Positions 48,841-60,502 are shown, counted from the stretch's first letter. The stretch: 64,000 nucleotides of DNA from Streptomyces lydicus (GCF_000717345.1 NZ_JNZA01000008.1:186001-250000), one strand, 5' to 3'. The notes: a model not told the origin generated them from the sequence alone. Numbers and translations: made by a program.

Positions 48841-48952
48841 CGGGGCGCCGGTCAGTCGGGCGGCGACGGGCCGGGCGCCGGCCGGGGCGACAGGGTGTTC
48901 GGCGGCCGGACGGGGTGGGCGTCCCCGCCCCGTCGCCGCATACCCTTCCTGG

Positions 48953-49966
48953 GTGAGCGAGAACAGCACGCAGAAGTGGCCCGCGGGCGCCGCGACCGGC
49001 ATCGGGTCGATGCCGGGCGGCGATGCGCGCGAGGCGGCGAAGACCGTCACCGGATCGCTGGAGACCTTCCCGTATCTGCCGGAGCTCCCGGCCCGGGGGC
49101 CCGGCGCCGACATGATCGGACGCACCCTCGGGATGCTCGTCGAGGTCTACGGCCATGTGGAGCCGAGCGGCTGGCGGATCAGCGACCGGCCCGGCCGCGA
49201 CACCCGGCGCGCCCACTCCTGGCTCGGCGAGGACCTCGACGCCCTGGAGGAGTTCACCCAGGGATACGAGGGGCCGCTGAAGGTCTCCGCCGTCGGCCCG
49301 TGGACCCTGGCCACCGCCCTGGAACTGCGCAACGGCGAGGCGGCCCTCAGCGACCCCGGGGCCTGCCGGGACCTCGCGGGGTCCCTGGCGGAGGGGCTGC
49401 GCGGCCATCTCGCCGACGTACGGCGGCGGGTACCGGGCGCCCAGGTCGTGCTGCAGCTCGACGAGCCGTCGCTGACCGCGGTGCTGCAGGGGCGGGTGAA
49501 GAGCGCGAGCGGCTACCGCACCCACCGGGCCGTGGACCGCGCGGTCGTCGAGGGCGCGCTGCGTGATCTCGTCGCGGTCGCGGACGGCGGCCCCGTGGTC
49601 GTCCACTCCTGCGCGCCCGAGGTGCCGTTCGCGCTGCTGCGGCGGTCCGGCGTCACGGGCATCTCGTTCGATTTCGCGCTGCTCACCGAGCGTGAGGAGG
49701 AGGCGATCGGCGAGGCGGTCGAAGGCGGTACGGCGCTGTTCGCGGGCGTGGTGCCGGGCGTGGACGGCCGATTGTCAGACCCTGCCGGTAGCGTCATGGG
49801 TGTCAGGACGCTGTGGCGCAGGCTGGGGCTGACGCCGGGGACTCTCAGCGAGTCCGTGGTCATCACCCCTTCGTGCGGGCTGGCGGGCGCTTCGCCCGGC
49901 TATGCCCGTTCGGTTCTCGCCCACTGCGTCCGGGCGGCGAGATCACTCGCAGACAACCCTGAGTGA
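48953..49966 (+). CDS. Cobalamin-independent methionine synthase-like (MetE C-terminal domain)
   Basis: 337 residues from a GTG, a stand-alone MetE C-terminal barrel (UROD/MetE-like). It begins KWPAGAATGIGSMPGGDAREAAK, as in related actinobacterial and archaeal proteins. The zinc ligand region is visible: VVHSCAPEVPF (His and Cys) and ITPSCGLAGASPGYA (final Cys), with an acidic position in between. Full MetE is about twice as long, so a methyl-tetrahydrofolate donor is not assured; archaeal short homologues use methylcobalamin or corrinoid proteins. TACCCT at 48941-48946 suggests a leaderless start. It lies 24 bases upstream of ligA. Confidence 0.88.
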   Translation: MSENSTQKWPAGAATGIGSMPGGDAREAAKTVTGSLETFPYLPELPARGPGADMIGRTLGMLVEVYGHVEPSGWRISDRPGRDTRRAHSWLGEDLDALEEFTQGYEGPLKVSAVGPWTLATALELRNGEAALSDPGACRDLAGSLAEGLRGHLADVRRRVPGAQVVLQLDEPSLTAVLQGRVKSASGYRTHRAVDRAVVEGALRDLVAVADGGPVVVHSCAPEVPFALLRRSGVTGISFDFALLTEREEEAIGEAVEGGTALFAGVVPGVDGRLSDPAGSVMGVRTLWRRLGLTPGTLSESVVITPSCGLAGASPGYARSVLAHCVRAARSLADNPE

Positions 49967-52213
<2,247 letters not shown>

Positions 52214-52369
52214 GGTGTCACCCCATCGGCGCATACCAGATTGATCCCGGACGCCGGGTCGCATTCGGGCAACCGTCGCCGATCGCTGCCCGTGGCGGCC
52301 TTCCGCGGCCTAACCTTGAGGGGTGCGCCTGCCGTGGCGCGGGCACAGCCGGCTGTGAGAGGGATCGGA

Positions 52370-54478
52370 ATGAAACCGACCGACAGCGCCGCTCCGGCGT
52401 CGCGGCTCCGGCGGCTCGTCGTGCCCGCGCTGCCCGCGACCATCGTCACCGTGGCGAGCCTCGCGCTCGCCACGGGCGTGATCCGGACCCTCGGCGAAGG
52501 TGACGCGCTGTTCCCCGGGGGGTCCGTGGGATGGTCGCTGGCGATCCTCACCGGCGTCATCGTCGGCCACCTGGTCGCGTTGGGCCGCGACCGCTGGTGG
52601 GGCGGCACGGGCTCGGGGGCCGCGCTCGCCCTCGCCGTCCTGCTGCTCCACGGCTGGGTGCCGGCCACCCTCGTCAGCCTCTCGGTCGTCGTCCTCGTCG
52701 GGGCCGCCCGCCGGCACCGCTGGCGACAGGCCGTGGTGCACGGCGCGGTGGACGTCCTCGGCATCGGCGCCGCGGCGCTGGGCCTGGCCGCGTTCGGCGT
52801 GGTCTCCAGCGTTCGCCACCCGTGGACGCCCAGGGCATGGGACCTGACCGTCCTGCCCGAAGTCCTGGTCACCGCCGCCGGCTACCTCATCGTCAGCCGC
52901 GGCCTGTTGTGGATCAGCCTCACCCCGCGCAGCGGCACACTGCCCGCCATTCCCCGAACGGCCGTCGTACGCCAGGCACTCGTCGGCATCGCGCTGCTCG
53001 GCATCTCCCCGCTGATCGCCGTCTGCGCCGTCCACGCCCCGCTGCTGCTGCCGCTGTTCGCGGTCCCGCTGATCGCGCTGGACTCCACCCTGTGGATAGC
53101 CCGGGCCCGCGCGGAGGAGCAGCTGCGCGATCCGCTCACCGGGCTGCCCAACCGCCAGTGGCTGCTGGAACGCACCTGGACCGCGCTGGACGAGGCCGAA
53201 CGCGTCGGCGTCCGCTCGGCGCTGGTCCTCATCGACCTGGACCGCTTCCGTTCGGTCAACGACACCCTCGGCCACCTCGCCGGCGACCGGCTGCTGCTCC
53301 AGATCGCCGACCGCCTGCGGCACGCCCTCCCGCGCGGCGCCGAGGCGGCCCGGCTCGGCGGCGACGAGTTCGCCGTCCTGCTGCCCACCGCCGACTCCCT
53401 CACCAGCGCCCAGCGGGTGGCCCGCAACCTCGTCGCGGCCCTCGGCTCCCCCCTGGACCTCGACGGACTGACCCTCGTGCTGGAAGCCAGCGCGGGGGTC
53501 GCTGTCTTCCCCGACCACGCCCTGGACGCCGAAGGGCTGCTGCGCCGCGCCGATGTGGCGATGTACCAGGCCAAGCGGGACCGCAGCGGCGTCGAGCTCT
53601 ACGAGGCCAAGCGGGACGGCAACACCCCCGACCGGCTCGGCCTGTTGGGTGATCTGCGGCGGGCCCTGGACGCCGGCGACGTCGAGCTGCACTACCAGCC
53701 CAAAGTGGGCTTCGACGGACATGTCGCCGGCCTGGAGGCACTGGTCCGCTGGGTGCACCCGGACCGCGGACGGGTACCACCGGACGAGTTCATCGCCATC
53801 GCCGAGTCCTCCGGCCTGATGCCCCGGCTCACCGAGTACGTCCTGGAGACGGCGCTCGCCCAGGTGGCGCGCTGGCGGGGGATGGGCCTTGAGGTGCCGG
53901 TCGCCGTCAACGTCTCCCCGCGCGATGTGCACTCCCCGGGCTTCGCCGGCGCCGTCGCCGCCCGGCTCGCCCGACATCGCGTCCCACCGGGCGCGCTCCA
54001 ACTGGAGATAACCGAGCACGTCCTCCTGGAGGACCCGCAGCGGGCCGCCGACACCCTCGCCGCGCTCACCGCCCACGGCGTGAAGATGTCGCTCGACGAC
54101 TTCGGGACCGGCTACTCCTCCCTGGTCCACCTGCGGCGCCTCCCGGTCAGCGAATTGAAGATCGACCGTTCCTTCGTGGCCCGGCTCGCCGTCGACACGG
54201 AGGACGCCGAGATCGTCCGCTGCACCCTGGACCTCGCCCACTCCCTCGGCCTCCTGGTCGTCGCCGAAGGCGTCGAGGACGACGAGACCTGGGAGCGGCT
54301 GCGCGACCTCGGCTGTGACGCCGTACAGGGCTGGCTGGTGGCGGCCGCGATGCCACCGGACGAGACCACGGCCTGGCTGAGGGCCCGCGGCGAGCGCGGT
54401 TGGCACCGCGAGTCGGAGACGGCCGCCCTGGCGGCGGAGAAGGCAGCTGAGCGCCCTTCGGGACAGGTCCTGAACTGA
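52370..54478 (+). CDS. rmdB: Membrane GGDEF-EAL protein, c-di-GMP phosphodiesterase RmdB
   Basis: 702 residues from an ATG with GAGAGGGATCGG upstream. Several hydrophobic segments fill the first ~225 residues. The GGDEF domain has its motif at 330-334. There is no RxxD inhibitory site in the expected place. The EAL domain has EAL at 456-458 and DDFGTGYSS at 576-584. Directly downstream of ligA, it matches the position I recall for S. coelicolor RmdB (SCO5495), a phosphodiesterase that affects development. All EAL metal-site landmarks I can see are present. The coding frame ends 396 bases before gatC. Confidence 0.93.
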   Translation: MKPTDSAAPASRLRRLVVPALPATIVTVASLALATGVIRTLGEGDALFPGGSVGWSLAILTGVIVGHLVALGRDRWWGGTGSGAALALAVLLLHGWVPATLVSLSVVVLVGAARRHRWRQAVVHGAVDVLGIGAAALGLAAFGVVSSVRHPWTPRAWDLTVLPEVLVTAAGYLIVSRGLLWISLTPRSGTLPAIPRTAVVRQALVGIALLGISPLIAVCAVHAPLLLPLFAVPLIALDSTLWIARARAEEQLRDPLTGLPNRQWLLERTWTALDEAERVGVRSALVLIDLDRFRSVNDTLGHLAGDRLLLQIADRLRHALPRGAEAARLGGDEFAVLLPTADSLTSAQRVARNLVAALGSPLDLDGLTLVLEASAGVAVFPDHALDAEGLLRRADVAMYQAKRDRSGVELYEAKRDGNTPDRLGLLGDLRRALDAGDVELHYQPKVGFDGHVAGLEALVRWVHPDRGRVPPDEFIAIAESSGLMPRLTEYVLETALAQVARWRGMGLEVPVAVNVSPRDVHSPGFAGAVAARLARHRVPPGALQLEITEHVLLEDPQRAADTLAALTAHGVKMSLDDFGTGYSSLVHLRRLPVSELKIDRSFVARLAVDTEDAEIVRCTLDLAHSLGLLVVAEGVEDDETWERLRDLGCDAVQGWLVAAAMPPDETTAWLRARGERGWHRESETAALAAEKAAERPSGQVLN

Positions 54479-54874
54479 CCCGGCCACCGGCCGTCCCGTG
54501 TCCCCGCTCCGACGAACACCCCGAATCCGACGTCGACGCCCCTACGGAGGACCCGACACCCCACCCGGCGCCGCAGCTCCCGCCCGGCCGGAGAGATGCG
54601 CCCACCGAGCCTGCCCGCGACGATCCCGAAGCCGACGATCCCGAGGCCGACGATCCCGGGGCCGGCGAAACGTAGGCCGACCCGCCGGCGGGGAGCACCG
54701 GCCCGGCCCGTCATCCGGCGACCGCCGGCCGGCCCCGGGCGCCGGCGGCCTGCGGCGGGCCCGGGTGCCCCCGCGGGAAAGCCCTGCGCGATTCCGCTGC
54801 GGTACGCAATAGGATTGGGGCCGCATATACAGCTACAGCCAAGAACACTCCGAGAACCAGCAGAGGATCGCTGC
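54479..54874 (+). other. Intergenic region rmdB-gatC with an acidic open frame and 15-bp repeats
   Basis: 396 bases without an assignable gene. In the +2 frame relative to rmdB, translation is open across the rmdB stop to a TAG at 54673-54675 and reads as a Pro/Asp/Glu-rich tail ([18 protein letters not shown] and later [18 protein letters not shown]). No ATG, GTG or TTG starts it. Three 15-bp repeats lie at 54618-54662. The last part holds the gatC promoter: TAGGAT at 54810-54815. Confidence 0.6.
54618..54662 (+). repeat. Three 15-bp tandem repeats
   Basis: CGACGATCCCGAAGC, CGACGATCCCGAGGC and CGACGATCCCGGGGC in a row. In the open frame noted above they encode D-D-P-E/G-A units. Confidence 0.9.
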
Positions 54875-55171
54875 ATGCCTGGCATCACGCGCGAGGAGGT
54901 CGCCCACCTCGCCCGGCTGGCACGTCTGGAGCTGAAGGCCGAAGAGCTCGATCACTTCGCCACGCAGCTCGACGACATCATCGGCGCGGTCGCCCGCGTC
55001 TCCGAGGTCGCCGACCAAGACGTACCGCCGACCTCCCACCCGCTGCCCCTGACCAACGTCATGCGGCCGGACGAGGTCCGTCCGTCGCTGACCCCCGAGC
55101 AGGCGCTGTCCGGCGCCCCGGCCCAGGAGCAGCAGCGTTTCAAGGTGCCGCAGATCCTGGGGGAGGAGTGA
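54875..55171 (+). CDS. gatC: Glutamyl-tRNA(Gln) amidotransferase subunit C
   Basis: 98 residues, family length. GatC is the small chaperone-like subunit that wraps around GatA and GatB in the enzyme that converts Glu-tRNA(Gln) and Asp-tRNA(Asn) to the amidated forms. Typical segments are [17 protein letters not shown] and [20 protein letters not shown], with the [16 protein letters not shown] tail. It heads gatC - gatA - small ORF - gatB. Its stop lies six bases ahead of the gatA ATG. Confidence 0.97.
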   Translation: MPGITREEVAHLARLARLELKAEELDHFATQLDDIIGAVARVSEVADQDVPPTSHPLPLTNVMRPDEVRPSLTPEQALSGAPAQEQQRFKVPQILGEE

Positions 55172-55176
55172 CCGAC

Positions 55177-56670
55177 ATGGCAGACCTGATCAAGCTCACC
55201 GCTGCCGAGATCGCGTCGAAGATCGCCTCCGGCGAGCTCACCGCAGTCGAGGTGACCGAGGCCCACCTGGCCCGCATCGAGGCCGTCGACGAGAAGGTGA
55301 ACGCCTTCCTGCACGTCGACCGTGAGGGCGCGCTCGCCCAGGCCCGTGCCGTGGACGAGAAGCGGGCGCGCGGCGAGAAGCTCGGCCCGCTGGCCGGCGT
55401 CCCGCTCGCGCTCAAGGACATCTTCACGACGGAGGGGATCCCCACCACCGTCGGCTCCAAGATCCTTGAGGGCTGGCTCCCGCCGTACGACGCCACGCTC
55501 ACCAAGAAGCTCAAGGCCGCCGACGTGGTGATCCTCGGCAAGACCAACATGGACGAGTTCGCCATGGGGTCCTCGACGGAGAACAGCGCCTACGGCCCGA
55601 CCGGCAACCCCTGGGACCTGACCAAGATCCCCGGCGGCTCCGGCGGCGGCTCCTCCGCCGCGCTCGCCTCCTTCCAGGCCCCGCTCGCCATCGGCACGGA
55701 CACCGGCGGCTCCATCCGCCAGCCCGCCGCCGTCACCGGCACCGTCGGCGTCAAGCCCACCTACGGCGGCGTCTCCCGCTACGGCATGGTCGCCTTCTCG
55801 TCCTCCCTGGACCAGGGCGGACCCTGCGCCCGTACGGTCCTGGACGCGGCGCTGCTGCACGAGGTGATCGCCGGCCACGACCCGCTGGACTCCACCTCCA
55901 TCGACGCGCCCGTCCCGGCGGTCGTCGAGGCGGCCCGCAACGGCAGCGTCGAGGGCATGCGGGTCGGCGTCGTCAAGCAGTTCCGCGGCGAGGGCTACCA
56001 GGCCGGTGTCCTGCAGCGCTTCGACGAGTCCGTCGAGCTGCTCAAGGAGCTGGGCGCCGAGATCGTCGAGCTGGACTGCCCGTCCTTCGACCTGGCGCTC
56101 GCGGCGTACTACCTGATCGCGCCGTCCGAGTGCTCCTCCAACCTGGCCCGCTTCGACGCCATGCGCTACGGCCTGCGGGTCGGCGACGACGGCACGAAGT
56201 CCGCCGAGGACGTCACCGCCCTGACCCGCGAGGCCGGCTTCGGCCCCGAGGTCAAGCGCCGCATCATGCTCGGCACGTACGCGCTGTCGTCGGGCTACTA
56301 CGACGCGTACTACGGCTCCGCCCAGAAGGTGCGGACGCTGATCACCCGCGACTTCGAGAAGGCATTCGAGCGGGTCGACGTGATCGTTTCGCCGACCACG
56401 CCGACCACCGCCTTCCCGATCGGTGAGCGGGCCGACGACCCGATGGCGATGTACCTCGCCGACCTGTGCACGATCCCCACCAACCTGGCAGGCAACGCGG
56501 CCATGTCGCTGCCCTGCGGCCTGGCCCCCGAGGACGGGCTGCCGGTGGGCCTGCAGATCATCGCCCCTGCCATGGCCGACGACCGGCTCTACAAGGTCGG
56601 TGCCGCGGTCGAGGCCGCGTTCACCGGCAAGTGGGGCCACCCGCTGCTCGAGGAGGCACCTGCACTGTGA
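55177..56670 (+). CDS. gatA: Glutamyl-tRNA(Gln) amidotransferase subunit A
   Basis: 497 residues from the ATG at 55177, where GGGGGAGGAG lies ten bases upstream; the GTG at 55168 is too close to it. It is the glutaminase of the amidation complex and belongs to the amidase-signature family. The Ser-cisSer-Lys triad is visible: Lys80 in LALKDIF, Ser155 in [11 protein letters not shown], Ser179 in [11 protein letters not shown]. The stop overlaps the start of the small downstream gene. Confidence 0.98.
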   Translation: MADLIKLTAAEIASKIASGELTAVEVTEAHLARIEAVDEKVNAFLHVDREGALAQARAVDEKRARGEKLGPLAGVPLALKDIFTTEGIPTTVGSKILEGWLPPYDATLTKKLKAADVVILGKTNMDEFAMGSSTENSAYGPTGNPWDLTKIPGGSGGGSSAALASFQAPLAIGTDTGGSIRQPAAVTGTVGVKPTYGGVSRYGMVAFSSSLDQGGPCARTVLDAALLHEVIAGHDPLDSTSIDAPVPAVVEAARNGSVEGMRVGVVKQFRGEGYQAGVLQRFDESVELLKELGAEIVELDCPSFDLALAAYYLIAPSECSSNLARFDAMRYGLRVGDDGTKSAEDVTALTREAGFGPEVKRRIMLGTYALSSGYYDAYYGSAQKVRTLITRDFEKAFERVDVIVSPTTPTTAFPIGERADDPMAMYLADLCTIPTNLAGNAAMSLPCGLAPEDGLPVGLQIIAPAMADDRLYKVGAAVEAAFTGKWGHPLLEEAPAL

Positions 56671-56909
56671 CCGCCATGACCAAGAAGGCCAAGAACTTCA
56701 AGAAGTCCAAGTCCGGCCTGTACCTGTCCATCGGCAGCACCGCGTTCGGCGCCATCAGCGTCGCCAAGCAGGCCAAGCTGGCCCGCAAGGAGAACGACAC
56801 GCTCCGCCTGATCGACGCCGCCGTTTCGGCCGCGGCGATCGTCACCGGCCTGGCGATCCTCTACCGCGAACTGAAGCGCCTGGGCGACGACGACGTCCTG
56901 CTGGGCTGA
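56667..56909 (+). CDS. Small conserved membrane-associated protein between gatA and gatB
   Basis: 80 residues from a GTG with AGGAGG at 56651-56656; an ATG three codons later (56676) is possible. A very basic start ([13 protein letters not shown]) is followed by a weakly hydrophobic segment ([16 protein letters not shown]), a charged helix, a second hydrophobic segment ([16 protein letters not shown]) and an acidic end. The GTG overlaps the gatA stop, so it is translated with the amidotransferase. I recall an equivalent small gene at the same place in S. coelicolor. Function unknown. Confidence 0.85.
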   Translation: MTAMTKKAKNFKKSKSGLYLSIGSTAFGAISVAKQAKLARKENDTLRLIDAAVSAAAIVTGLAILYRELKRLGDDDVLLG

Positions 56910-56925
56910 GAGGGATTGTTTCACC

Positions 56926-58434
56926 GTGACTGTCACTGACCTGGTGTCGTACGAGGACGCCCTCGCGACGTACGACCCCGTCATGGGCCTGGAGGTCCAT
57001 GTCGAGCTCGGCACCAAGACCAAGATGTTCTGCGGGTGTTCCACGGCTCTCGGCGCGGACGCCAACTCGCAGACCTGCCCCACCTGCCTGGGCATGCCCG
57101 GCTCGCTGCCGGTCGTCAACGCGATCGGCGTCGAGTCCGCGATCAAGATCGGCCTGGCGCTGAACTGCTCCATCGCCGAATGGTGCCGCTTCGCCCGGAA
57201 GAACTACTTCTATCCGGACATGCCGAAGAACTTCCAGACCTCCCAGTACGACGAGCCGATCGCCTTCGACGGCTACCTCGACGTACAGCTGGAGGACGGG
57301 GAGATCTTCCGGGTGCACATCGAGCGCGCCCACATGGAGGAGGACACCGGCAAGTCGACGCACGTCGGCGGCGCCACCGGCCGCATCCACGGCGCCCGGC
57401 ACTCCCTGCTGGACTACAACCGCGCCGGCATCCCGCTCATCGAGATCGTCACCAAGCCGATCGAGGGCGCCGGCGAGCGCGCCCCCGAGGTCGCCAAGGC
57501 GTACGTCGCCGAGCTGCGCGAGCTCATCAAGGCGCTCGGCGTCTCCGAGGCCCGGATGGAGCAGGGCCAGATGCGCTGCGACGTCAACCTCTCGCTGCGT
57601 CCCCACGGCACCGAGAAGTTCGGTACGCGCTCGGAGACGAAGAACGTCAACTCGCTGCGCTCCGTCGAGCGGGCCGCCCGGTTCGAGATCCAGCGGCACG
57701 CCGCCGTGCTCTCCTCCGGCGGCACGATCGTCCAGGAGACCCGTCACTTCCACGAGGAGGACGGCTCCACGACGCCCGGCCGGATCAAGGAGGAGGCGGA
57801 GGACTACCGCTACTTCCCCGAGCCCGACCTGGTCCCGGTGGCGCCCTCCCGCGAGTGGGTCGAGGAGCTGCGGGCCGGTCTGCCCGAGCTTCCCCGGGTG
57901 CGCCGCAACCGGCTCCGCGAGGAGTGGGGCATCAGCGAGCACGACATGCAGTCGATCCTCAACGCGGGCGCGGTCGACCTGATCGTGGCCACCGTCGAGG
58001 CCGGTGCGGACGCCGCCGCGGCCCGTAAGTGGTGGATGGGCGAGCTGGCCCGTCGTGCCAACGAGGACGGCGTCGAGCTGGCGGCCCTGCCGATCACCCC
58101 GAAGGACGTCGCGCGGGTCGCGCAGCTGGTCGCCGAGGGCTCCCTCAACGACAAGCTGGCCCGCCAGACCATCGAGGGCGTGCTGGCCGGCGAGGGCGAC
58201 CCGGACACCGTCGTCGAGAAGCGCGGCCTCAAGGTCGTCTCCGACGAGGGCGCGCTGGGCACGGCCGTGGACGAGGCGATCGCCGCCAACGCCGGCATCG
58301 CCGACAAGATCCGTGGCGGCAAGGTGGCTGCGGCCGGCGCGCTGGTCGGCGCGGTCATGAAGGCCACCCGTGGCCAGGCGGACGCGGCGCGCGTCCGTGA
58401 GCTGATCCTGGAGAAGCTGGGCGTCGAGGGCTGA
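56926..58434 (+). CDS. gatB: Glutamyl/aspartyl-tRNA amidotransferase subunit B
   Basis: 502 residues from a GTG. It is the tRNA-binding and kinase-like subunit that activates the misacylated residue and receives ammonia from GatA. Landmarks: [17 protein letters not shown], the zinc Cys set [28 protein letters not shown], the [18 protein letters not shown] [16 protein letters not shown] and [23 protein letters not shown] region. The C-terminal YqeY-type helical domain is complete. A perfect-looking terminator follows. Confidence 0.98.
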   Translation: MTVTDLVSYEDALATYDPVMGLEVHVELGTKTKMFCGCSTALGADANSQTCPTCLGMPGSLPVVNAIGVESAIKIGLALNCSIAEWCRFARKNYFYPDMPKNFQTSQYDEPIAFDGYLDVQLEDGEIFRVHIERAHMEEDTGKSTHVGGATGRIHGARHSLLDYNRAGIPLIEIVTKPIEGAGERAPEVAKAYVAELRELIKALGVSEARMEQGQMRCDVNLSLRPHGTEKFGTRSETKNVNSLRSVERAARFEIQRHAAVLSSGGTIVQETRHFHEEDGSTTPGRIKEEAEDYRYFPEPDLVPVAPSREWVEELRAGLPELPRVRRNRLREEWGISEHDMQSILNAGAVDLIVATVEAGADAAAARKWWMGELARRANEDGVELAALPITPKDVARVAQLVAEGSLNDKLARQTIEGVLAGEGDPDTVVEKRGLKVVSDEGALGTAVDEAIAANAGIADKIRGGKVAAAGALVGAVMKATRGQADAARVRELILEKLGVEG

Positions 58435-58445
58435 CACCCGGTTCC

Positions 58446-58490
58446 CGCCGAAGCGGCCGTCCTTCCCACGGAAGGGCGGCCGCTTCGGCG
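58446..58490 (+). terminator. Terminator after gatB
   Basis: A 21-bp stem (58446-58466 with 58470-58490) around a CAC loop, with a single G-U pair. It starts 12 bases after the stop. Confidence 0.85.
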
Positions 58491-58618
58491 TACCGGGGCC
58501 CGCCCCCGTCTCACCCGATCGGCCCGGTGCGGAATGCCAGGACGGCCCGCCGTGCTCTGATCGATGACGGGCCCCTTCGCGCGCGCGGGCGGGCCGCCCC
58601 TCAGCCAGTGGAGGAACG

Positions 58619-59521
58619 GTGCAGCAGCAGGCTCTTGCGTCGCGGATCGGCCGGATCGGCGTCTGGCACGGCGGGCTCGGCCGGATCCCGGCCGCCACCG
58701 CCCGCCGGGCGGCCGCCGAGATCGAGCAACTCGGTTACGGCGCACTGTGGTTCGGCGAAGGGCCCGGCACCAAGGAGGCGTTCAGCCACGCGGCGCTGCT
58801 GCTCGCCGCCACCGAGCGGATCACCGTCGCCACCGGCATCGCCAACATCTGGGGCCGGGACGCCGCCGCCGCGAACGGCGCCACGCACACCCTCGCGGAG
58901 GCGTACGACGGCCGTTTCCTGCTCGGCCTGGGTGCCAGCCACGCGCCGATCGTCAGCCTGCGCGGCCACACGTACGCCAAGCCGCTCGCCGCGATGCGGG
59001 ACTACCTCGACGGGATGGACGCGGCCCCGTACGAGGGCCCGGTGGCCGAACCACCGCCGGCCCGGGTGCTGGCGGCACTGGGCCCGAAGATGCTGGAGCT
59101 GGCCCGGGACCGGGCGGCCGGCGCCCACCCGTACCTCGTGCCCACGGACCACACGGCCCGCGCCCGCGAGATCCTCGGGGACGGCCCGCTGCTCGCCCCC
59201 GAACAGGCCGTCGTGCTGGAGACCGACCCGGCGAAGGCCCGCGCCGCCGCCCGCGCCCACACGCGGTTCTACCTGGAGCTGCCCAACTACGTCGGCAATC
59301 TGCGCCGGTTCGGCTTCGACGACGACGACTTCACCGGCGGCGGCAGCGACCGGCTGGTCGACGCGCTCGTGGCCTGGGGCGACGTGGACGCCGTCCGGCG
59401 CCGCGTACAGGAACACCTCGACGCGGGCGCCGACCACGTGGCCCTCCAGCCGCTCGCCGCGGACGGCGACCTGGGCCTCGATCAACTCCGTGCGCTGGCA
59501 CCGGCGTTGACCGGGTCCTGA
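58619..59521 (+). CDS. LLM-class F420-dependent oxidoreductase
   Basis: 300 residues from a GTG with GGAGGAAC close upstream. It has the luciferase-like TIM barrel: IGRIGVWHGGLGRIPAATA at the start, YGALWFGEG, the ITVATGIANIWGRDAAAANGA strand-turn and FLLGLGASHAPIV, which match TIGR03620-type F420 enzymes. It is expected to use reduced F420 on an unknown substrate, a chemistry common in actinomycetes. Its last 40 bases overlap the end of the convergent COG4705-like gene. Confidence 0.9.
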   Translation: MQQQALASRIGRIGVWHGGLGRIPAATARRAAAEIEQLGYGALWFGEGPGTKEAFSHAALLLAATERITVATGIANIWGRDAAAANGATHTLAEAYDGRFLLGLGASHAPIVSLRGHTYAKPLAAMRDYLDGMDAAPYEGPVAEPPPARVLAALGPKMLELARDRAAGAHPYLVPTDHTARAREILGDGPLLAPEQAVVLETDPAKARAAARAHTRFYLELPNYVGNLRRFGFDDDDFTGGGSDRLVDALVAWGDVDAVRRRVQEHLDAGADHVALQPLAADGDLGLDQLRALAPALTGS

Positions 59522-60366
59522 GTCCTGGGGGCGGTACCCGCCGGCTGCCCGGACGGGGTGTCCTTGTGACTGATCGCCAGGTAGCCCACGAGCAGCACGA
59601 TCGGCACGACGAGCGCCAGCGTGACCGGACCCGTCCCCCAGCCGAGGCCGCCGCGGGCGGTGGAGACGCCCATCCAGTCGGCGAAGGAGGCACCGAGCGG
59701 ACGGGTCAGCACGTACGCCCACCAGAAGGCGGCGACGGCGTTGAGCCCGAGGAAGCGTCCGGACAGTGCGGGCACCGCGATGAGGGCCGTGAACAGGAGG
59801 CCGGAGGCCAGATAGCCCCAGTGCAGGGTGCCCGCGGTGAGGTCGCCGACCGCGGTGCCGAGGGCGAAGGTGGCGAGCACCGTCGCCCAGTAGAACGTCT
59901 CGCGGCGGCGGGTGCGGATGCTGTGGATGGACAGCGTTCCCTCGGACGCGTACCAGACGGTCAGCAGCGCGGCCAGTCCGAGCGAGAAGGCGATGACCGA
60001 GACCGGGTAGGGGATGCCGGCCACGACGTGCACGACATCGGCGGCCATGGTGCCGAAGACACTGACCATGACGATGGCGGACCAGTAGACCCAGGGCCGG
60101 TAACGGGTGGTCCGGAACTGGAGGACCAGCAGGGCCACCAGGCCGGCCAGCCCGAGGCTGCCGGCCGGGATCGGCCCGAGCGTCCGGCCGAGGTAGTCCG
60201 AGGCCGTCTCGCCCATGCCTGTGGTGAGTACCTTCACCCCCCAGAACAGGGCCGTGACCTGAGGTACCTTGCTCCAGCCCGGTCCGTTTCCGACCTGAGG
60301 CACGGGGGTGCGGGACCGCTCCCCGTGCACGGGCCGTGCCAGCGCCTCGCTGCTCGACTGCGCCAT
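59482..60366 (-). CDS. COG4705-like integral membrane protein
   Basis: 294 residues from the ATG encoding MAQSSSEALARP, with GGACAGGACG upstream; a longer frame to 60417 lacks a ribosome site. It has about eight hydrophobic segments with an internal repeat: KVPQVTALFWGVKVLTTGMGETASDYL in the first half and the FYWATVLATFALGTAVGDLTA and FWWAYVLTRPLGASFADWM regions in the second. The repeated G-E/D/A-x-D motif in membrane segments suggests cation handling. Function is not established. A perfect GTCTAC-N6-GTAGAC site lies 107 bases upstream, so the BlaI-type repressor in this window may control it. It overlaps the convergent oxidoreductase gene by 40 bases. Confidence 0.85.
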   Translation of the reverse strand: MAQSSSEALARPVHGERSRTPVPQVGNGPGWSKVPQVTALFWGVKVLTTGMGETASDYLGRTLGPIPAGSLGLAGLVALLVLQFRTTRYRPWVYWSAIVMVSVFGTMAADVVHVVAGIPYPVSVIAFSLGLAALLTVWYASEGTLSIHSIRTRRRETFYWATVLATFALGTAVGDLTAGTLHWGYLASGLLFTALIAVPALSGRFLGLNAVAAFWWAYVLTRPLGASFADWMGVSTARGGLGWGTGPVTLALVVPIVLLVGYLAISHKDTPSGQPAGTAPRTQDPVNAGASARS

Positions 60367-60460
60367 CGTCCTGTCCGCCCTCCCGGCGCGGTGCGCCGTG
60401 TCGGCAACCCTCTGCATGTCGGGCGCCGGTCAGCCGACCACGCGTGATAGCTGGTCACCG

Positions 60461-60502
60461 CCCGGACCCATCGTCTACAAGACTGTAGACGATGGGTCCG
60501 GG
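60461..60502. promoter_or_regulatory. 19-bp perfect inverted repeat holding a BlaI-type operator
   Basis: CCCGGACCCATCGTCTACA (60461-60479), loop AGAC, and TGTAGACGATGGGTCCGGG (60484-60502). The core GTCTAC-AAGACT-GTAGAC (60473-60490) equals the double operator at 16580-16616 in half-sites and 6-base spacing. As RNA it is also an excellent terminator, and the chitinase gene ends 95 bases away on the minus strand. It may serve both roles. Confidence 0.7.

Noticed and set aside
54596..54874. In-frame upstream extension of gatC
   Set aside because: The extra residues are Pro/Arg-rich repeats caused by the 15-bp repeats; GatC family length and start fit the ATG at 54875.
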